Assembly (NCBI GenBank): GCA_003663345.1 | Contig: QMZU01000052.1 | Span: 1 to 5,535, forward strand | Direction: 5' to 3' | Length of the DNA: 5,535 nt | DNA from: Candidatus Aenigmatarchaeota archaeon | GTDB taxonomy: Archaea; Aenigmatarchaeota; Aenigmatarchaeia; PWEA01; B50-G16 | Part shown: in pieces, positions 5,523 to 5,535 of the stretch | How the letters are laid out: each line of letters opens with the position of its first letter | Position numbering within the stretch: the first letter of the stretch is position 1 | Program-made: the position numbers and the translations under genes | The notes under the pieces: model-generated | What the model was told of the DNA's origin: nothing | What the model saw: only the letters and a program-made list of their open reading frames with translations | The model's database searches: none

Positions 5523-5535
5523 CAGAGCATGGAGA

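Noticed and set aside
4379..5535. A toxin-antitoxin, restriction-modification or other defence system formed by the zinc ribbon, methyltransferase and unknown protein
   Set aside because: The methyltransferase lacks the DPPY or PC motifs of DNA methyltransferases, no nuclease or toxin domain is visible, and the unknown gene is convergent rather than co-transcribed.
1..5535. CRISPR arrays, tRNA or rRNA genes, insertion sequences
   Set aside because: No regularly spaced direct repeats, tRNA-like cloverleaf, rRNA signature or transposase frame was seen on either strand.

Overview
The window looks archaeal, probably from a euryarchaeon or a related heterotrophic lineage. It holds an Lhr-family helicase of archaeal type and the alpha subunit of an ADP-forming acyl-CoA synthetase. 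The genes that appear to begin transcription units have TATA-like boxes about 22-30 nt upstream of their ATG and no Shine-Dalgarno site, as expected for leaderless archaeal mRNAs. A gene inside an operon has a strong GGAGG instead. The sequence alone does not fix a genus.

Layout. Positions 1-1716 (minus) are the N-terminal 572 residues of an Lhr-type superfamily 2 helicase that runs off the left edge. A 72-bp gap (1717-1788) carries its likely promoter and a 15-nt inverted repeat. A two-gene minus-strand operon follows in transcription order 4337 to 1789: a PLP-dependent class I/II aminotransferase (4337-3165), then the acyl-CoA synthetase alpha subunit (3168-1789), joined by an ATGA overlap. 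A 41-bp divergent promoter region (4338-4378) separates this operon from a 57-residue zinc-ribbon gene on the plus strand (4379-4552), which is easy to miss because it is so short. Next comes a class I SAM-dependent methyltransferase (4576-5148, plus). It meets, tail to tail and only 2 nt apart, a beta-rich protein of unknown function (5151-5522, minus) that may continue past the right edge.

How the genes fit together. The aminotransferase and the synthetase subunit fit the first and last steps of archaeal amino-acid fermentation: amino acid to 2-oxo acid, then (via a ferredoxin oxidoreductase not in this window) acyl-CoA, then acid plus ATP. The ATP-grasp beta subunit is not here and must be encoded elsewhere. 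The helicase appears to be a separate unit concerned with nucleic-acid processing. Base composition changes near position 4553: hand-counted 60-nt lines to the left are 50-55% G+C, while two lines to the right are 28-32%. The methyltransferase and the unknown protein may therefore belong to an accessory, possibly transferred segment.

I find no CRISPR array, tRNA, rRNA, insertion sequence or recognisable defence system. No stretch over 300 bp lacks a gene. The least explained parts are the AT-rich right end, the small zinc ribbon and the palindrome in the helicase promoter.
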